From assembly GCA_900550365.1 (NCBI GenBank), contig URRR01000013.1, positions 4,606 through 68,605 on the forward strand: a stretch of 64,000 bases of DNA, read 5' to 3'. Source of the stretch: an uncultured Prevotella sp. (GTDB lineage Bacteria > Bacteroidota > Bacteroidia > Bacteroidales > Bacteroidaceae). The notes beneath the pieces are model-generated. The model had not been told where the DNA came from, made no database searches, and was given only the letters and a program-made list of their open reading frames with translations. How positions within the stretch are numbered: position 1 is the stretch's first letter; every line of letters begins with the position of its first letter. A program made the position numbers and the translations under genes. Of the stretch, positions 61,900 through 64,000 are shown piece by piece.

Positions 61900-62309
61900 C
61901 TTAATTTGCAAAGCATTTGGCTTTAACTTCTAACGCCCGAAGGGCGTGATAACTTCTTTTATCTTAGCAGACAAGAGACAAGTAAACAAGCAGATAAGGA
62001 GATTTGCTTCGCAAATTAACAATTAAAAATTAACAATTAAAAATCAAACTGTCGCGCAAACAACAAAACATATGGCTTTAACTTCTAACGAGCGAAGCGA
62101 GTGATAACTTCTTTAACTTCTCTAAATTCTTTGCAAAACTTCTCTAACTTCTTGACAAAACTTCTCTAACTTCTTGACAAAACTTCTCTAACTTCTTTCC
62201 AAGAGATGACCTTTTGCTGACCAAAAGGTCATCTCTTGGAACACAAAAGGCCGTCTTTTGGTCACCAAAAGACGGCCTTTTGTAAATGCGTTGATAATCA
62301 GTGCTTTAC
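61900..62309. repeat. Long repeat block after the helix-hairpin-helix gene
   Basis: About 410 bases of stacked repeats. A TAACGCCCGAAGGGCGTGAT block (about 61917-61942) and a related CTAACGAGCGAAGCGAG block (about 62085-62100) come first. Three exact 22-base tandem units starting CAAAACTTCTCTAACTTCTT follow at 62134-62199. Then come hairpin locus K with 20-base arms TTCCAAGAGATGACCTTTTG at 62197-62241, two AAAAGGCCGTCTTTT units to 62284 and a tail TTGATAATCAGTGCTTTAC at 62291-62309. No gene. Confidence 0.8.
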
Positions 62310-62336
62310 ACAGCGGCCTGAACCGTTGCCGCAATC

Positions 62337-62555
62337 TCAGGCATACCATACTTCAGGACGTATTGTTCCGTCCTGCTGCATCATGTCCGTTGAGGCGTGA
62401 GGATGGTGCGGCGGTTTGTGGCGTGGCGGCTTATGCCTGTGGTGTTTCTTAGGCGGTTTGCGGTGCGGGCGGTCTCTGTGCACGATGCACGAGCTGCATA
62501 TCATGGCCATGCAGAGTGCAAGTATTACTGTTGTCGGTCTGATGATATTCTTCAT
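62337..62555 (-). CDS. His/Pro-rich small lipoprotein, 72 aa
   Basis: A lipoprotein signal (TTVILALCMAMICSSC, lipobox Cys23) is followed by a very short mature part dominated by His, Pro, Arg and Lys (HRKPPKKHHRHKPPRHKPPH), ending DGTIRPEVWYA. The His clusters could bind metal ions, which is inference. Similar short sequences in Bacteroidales databases have carried uninformative names. It is alone, between a repeat block and the rRNA leader. Confidence 0.65.
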   Translation of the reverse strand: MKNIIRPTTVILALCMAMICSSCIVHRDRPHRKPPKKHHRHKPPRHKPPHHPHASTDMMQQDGTIRPEVWYA

Positions 62556-62854
62556 AAGGCATTATGTATTTAGTTAAACTATTGACAGATTCACGCTTTT
62601 TATCGATGTCTTATATTTTAGATTCATTATATATGTATTTGTAAAATCTGTTCAACATAATTTAATATCTCTCCCTTCTTTTTTGTTTTTCATTTTAAAT
62701 TTCCAGTTCTTTATCCCCGTTAATAAAACTGTCGCTGTCTTAAAACAGCGCTGCCGTTAATATAATATAATAAGGTGGGTCGGGTGCTGCTTGGCTGTTT
62801 AATTGTGAACGACTGTTAAAATCTGGTATTTTCTGAAACTTTTCCGGTGAAATA
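62556..62854. other. AT-rich spacer before the rRNA promoter
   Basis: About 300 bases, strongly AT-rich, without hairpin repeats or reading frames. AT-rich sequence upstream of an rRNA promoter could act as an UP-like element. Confidence 0.4.
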
Positions 62855-62887
62855 TTTGGATATAACCCTGAAAGTGCGTACTTTTGC
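62855..62887 (+). promoter_or_regulatory. rRNA operon promoter
   Basis: TTTG at 62855-62858, 20 bases, then TActTTTGC at 62879-62887. The match to the consensus is very good. The leader to 16S is about 150 bases and contains GTTCTTTGAAAAG, which could be a boxA-like antitermination site. Confidence 0.75.
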
Positions 62888-63045
62888 ATCCGCTTTTCAG
62901 GGGTTGCCCCTGAGACAAGCAGAAGTTCTTTGAAAAGATGACACAGACAGGGAGCATGCGGTGAGCCGCTGCAAAGAATGGCGGTTCTCATGGTCATGCC
63001 GAGTAAGGAAGGCGTTTGAAGGTATATAGAAGAAACAAGAAATAT

Positions 63046-64000
<955 letters not shown>

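Noticed and set aside
62130..62290. CRISPR array
   Set aside because: The 22-base units are directly adjacent without spacers, and the hairpin units have similar, not unique, sequences between them. No cas gene is present.

Overview
The window comes from a Bacteroidota chromosome, order Bacteroidales. The partial 16S gene at the right end has Bacteroidales-like sequence; a Prevotellaceae-like placement is my guess and was not tested. Supporting signs are SusC/SusD-type outer-membrane genes, promoters of the Bacteroides type (TTTG, about 20 nt, then TAnnTTTG) and few Shine-Dalgarno sites before genes.

Layout: (1) 1-2.0 kb holds two tandem IS982-type insertion sequences, both broken. (2) 2.0-6.2 kb is AT-rich and looks acquired: a KAP-type P-loop NTPase on the minus strand, then an ATPase and partner gene pair on the plus strand, each member interrupted. 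(3) 6.35-6.59 kb is a probable small RNA with its own promoter and terminator. (4) 6.6-34.7 kb is cell-surface and glycan-utilisation territory: a DUF4421 protein, a secreted beta-helix protein, a two-domain esterase, then a polysaccharide utilisation locus (PUL). The PUL has an ECF sigma factor, a FecR anti-sigma factor, SusC, SusD, a SusE-like lipoprotein, two related DUF4832-type putative glycosidases, an FAD oxidoreductase, a GH36, a GH2 with the beta-glucuronidase carboxylate motif and two GH3 enzymes, one fused to a DUF4886 domain. (5) 35-54.7 kb is mostly proline and arginine synthesis: proC, proB, proA, the succinylornithine-type transcarbamylase, argR, a GNAT acyltransferase, argG, argC, argD and a convergent M20 deacylase. 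Between them lie a Fic protein, an XRE-cupin regulator with an acyl-CoA synthetase, a Bax-inhibitor-1 protein, PspC, a four-helix-bundle (S23) protein and korAB. (6) 55-62.6 kb carries an acyl-CoA ligase, prfB without the usual frameshift, a 45-residue membrane peptide, CYTH and VanZ-like proteins, a sodium symporter, a helix-hairpin-helix protein and a His/Pro-rich lipoprotein. (7) 62.85 kb to the end is an rRNA promoter, leader and the first ~955 nt of 16S rRNA, cut by the window edge.

How it fits together: the PUL genes would sense, import and degrade one complex glycan, probably with alpha-galactosyl, beta-glucuronosyl and beta-glucosyl or xylosyl linkages and ester groups; the substrate is not known. 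The arginine genes form a nearly complete route from glutamate through N-acylated (probably succinylated) intermediates. The GNAT enzyme is a good candidate for the first step, and korAB would supply succinyl-CoA.

The most unusual property is intergenic. At least four families of dispersed repeats fill almost every gap from 7.6 kb onward and are absent from the AT-rich left part. They are hairpins built on AAAAGACGGCCTTTT, arrays rich in AAGGAG, GTGAAGAGTGAAnAATCC inverted repeats, and TAACTTCTCTAACTTCTT blocks. One inverted-repeat pair brackets the S23 gene inside the arginine cluster, and two perfect palindromes sit at the start of the Fic gene.
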